NCBI GenBank assembly: GCA_013396995.1
Contig: VWZP01005847.1
Location: 563,497 to 627,496, forward strand
Source of the DNA: Dicaeum eximium
Lineage: Eukaryota; Chordata; Aves; Passeriformes; Dicaeidae
Direction: 5' to 3'
Length of the DNA stretch: 64,000 nt
Shown piece by piece: positions 63,001 through 64,000 of the stretch. Below the pieces are notes generated by a model, which saw only the letters and a list, made by a program, of their open reading frames with translations, was not told where the DNA came from and made no database searches. Numbering within the stretch: the first letter of the stretch is position 1; the number at the start of each line of letters is the position of its first letter. The position numbers were made by a program, and so were the translations under genes.

Positions 63001-64000
63001 TTTAATTTTAATGATTTTATTCTTTGCACTGGTGGAATAGCAATATTAACTAGAAATTATTTTTAAAAATACTTAAAAGCCTTAGGGGTGGGAATGAGGG
63101 CAAGAATAGATAGCTATGCATAGATATGATTCTACAGACACAGACATAGAAGGAATGGAATTTATTTGGCAGTCTTATGAGTCTGGCAATTAAATGTACT
63201 GATGGGAGTTGATCACCTTAGGCACTTTATAATCAAAAGAAAAGGCATCAACAAGAGGTGATTCATGTAATTTTAAGACAATCATTGATGATAACTCAAA
63301 ACCTTGGTCACTTAAATGTTAAGATTCCAGCTGAATTCATAGTGGAAATACTGAATAACATATTGTGGTAATGCATTTTCAGTAAGCCTTTCACTTTCTG
63401 TAGATCTAAACTGCCATCATGGTCATAACGAGAAGCATTCTATCTTGGATGTATTTCAGTTCCATAATTAAAGAGATGGTTTTCAAAATGGACACATTTC
63501 TTCATACTTGATATAGTCAAAATTATATAAATCTATTACTTTAAAAAAATCTGGAATTTCTGTATTTTCTCATTTTTCAGGAATGACAATAAATGCAAAT
63601 GTTACTCAGTGATATATATTAATGTGACGTTAAAAATAAAATAAGCTGAATGATTTTCAAATAGGAAAACATCTAAATTTGCAGAACTTGCACCAATATT
63701 GTCAGACATGTTATTAGTTTGTTTTATCATTTAACTACAGTATACTTCTACTTTTATAAAGTCTTATGAGATACCTTAGAATTCCGTTGAGAATTATCAA
63801 ATAAGAATTATATGTTACAAATATAGGACAACAGCATTTTTTCTATCAAAGGATATTCCTTTGTTGTTCAAAAAAATGTTTGATGCTCATATTTTTAAAG
63901 AAATCCTTTGAAGTTCACTTCAATAGAAACTCTTGCCATACAGACCAGATGAGATTTAGTTTACTAATTAGCTGCTTCATTTTGATTTAGCATATAACAA

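Larger units (their letters stand above)
44980..64000 (+). other. NALCN: NALCN intron (5' part), continuing past the window
   Basis: After the donor GTATGC no further exon was found; the domain II S1 exon should begin with codons for KMMRSSVF and is absent to the right edge. The intron is therefore at least 19.0 kb. It holds the CR1 fragments, LTRs and CT tract listed separately. Stretches 44980-47800, 48010-49390, 50460-53740, 53820-56400, 58090-59500 and 60190-64000 contain no recognised element. ORFs in them, including one of 136 codons at 61146-61556, look like chance. Confidence 0.85.

Overview
The window is vertebrate nuclear DNA, most likely from a bird. It is AT-rich and intron-dominated. 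It carries avian-type CR1 LINE 3' ends finishing in the 'ATTCTGTGATT/ATTCTATGATTCTA' style, and LTRs resembling those of bird endogenous retroviruses. I cannot fix the species. Nothing looks prokaryotic: there are no operons, and almost all of the open reading frames are chance ORFs in introns or shadows of repeats.

The only protein-coding gene I can support is NALCN, the sodium leak channel, on the + strand. Four consecutive coding exons are present: 12140-12294 (155 nt), 41852-41994 (143 nt), 42113-42217 (105 nt) and 44893-44979 (87 nt). Their reading frames join across every intron. Together they encode about residues 215-378 in human numbering: the domain I extracellular turret with an N-glycosylation sequon, the domain I pore helix and selectivity-filter glutamate (first E of the EEKE filter), the S6 gate helix, and the start of the I-II linker. 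The preceding exon (S5 and the start of the turret) and the following exon (domain II S1) lie outside the window. The introns are at least 12.1 kb, 29,557 bp, 118 bp, 2,675 bp, and at least 19.0 kb.

Region by region: 1-12139 is intron with ancient antisense CR1 remnants near 4.0-4.7 kb and perhaps 7.6 kb, and an LTR-like block near 10.7-11.2 kb. The 29.6 kb intron holds another ancient CR1 fossil (15.1-16.1 kb), a perfect 20-bp palindrome (19.0 kb), an LTR-like block on the - strand (28.9-29.3 kb), a CpG-dense patch (37.1-37.4 kb), and several short palindromes or hairpins (38.1, 39.2-39.3, 40.6 kb). The 118-bp intron and the 2.7 kb intron hold no recognised element. The last intron is the most repeat-rich: four forward CR1 fragments (47.8, 49.4, 50.2, 53.8 kb), an antisense CR1 (56.4-57.4 kb), a solo LTR (57.5-58.1 kb), and a second LTR containing a long CT tract interrupted by a 59-bp assembly gap (59.5-60.2 kb).

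I see no previously undescribed biological system. The points most worth a second look are the CpG-dense island deep inside the large intron, the weak splice donor of the first exon with a plausible competing donor 13 nt downstream, the paired perfect hairpins at 39.24-39.30 kb, and the LTRs with intact-looking promoter and polyadenylation signals inside a neuronal channel gene. Repeat identities come from recognition by eye, without a database search.
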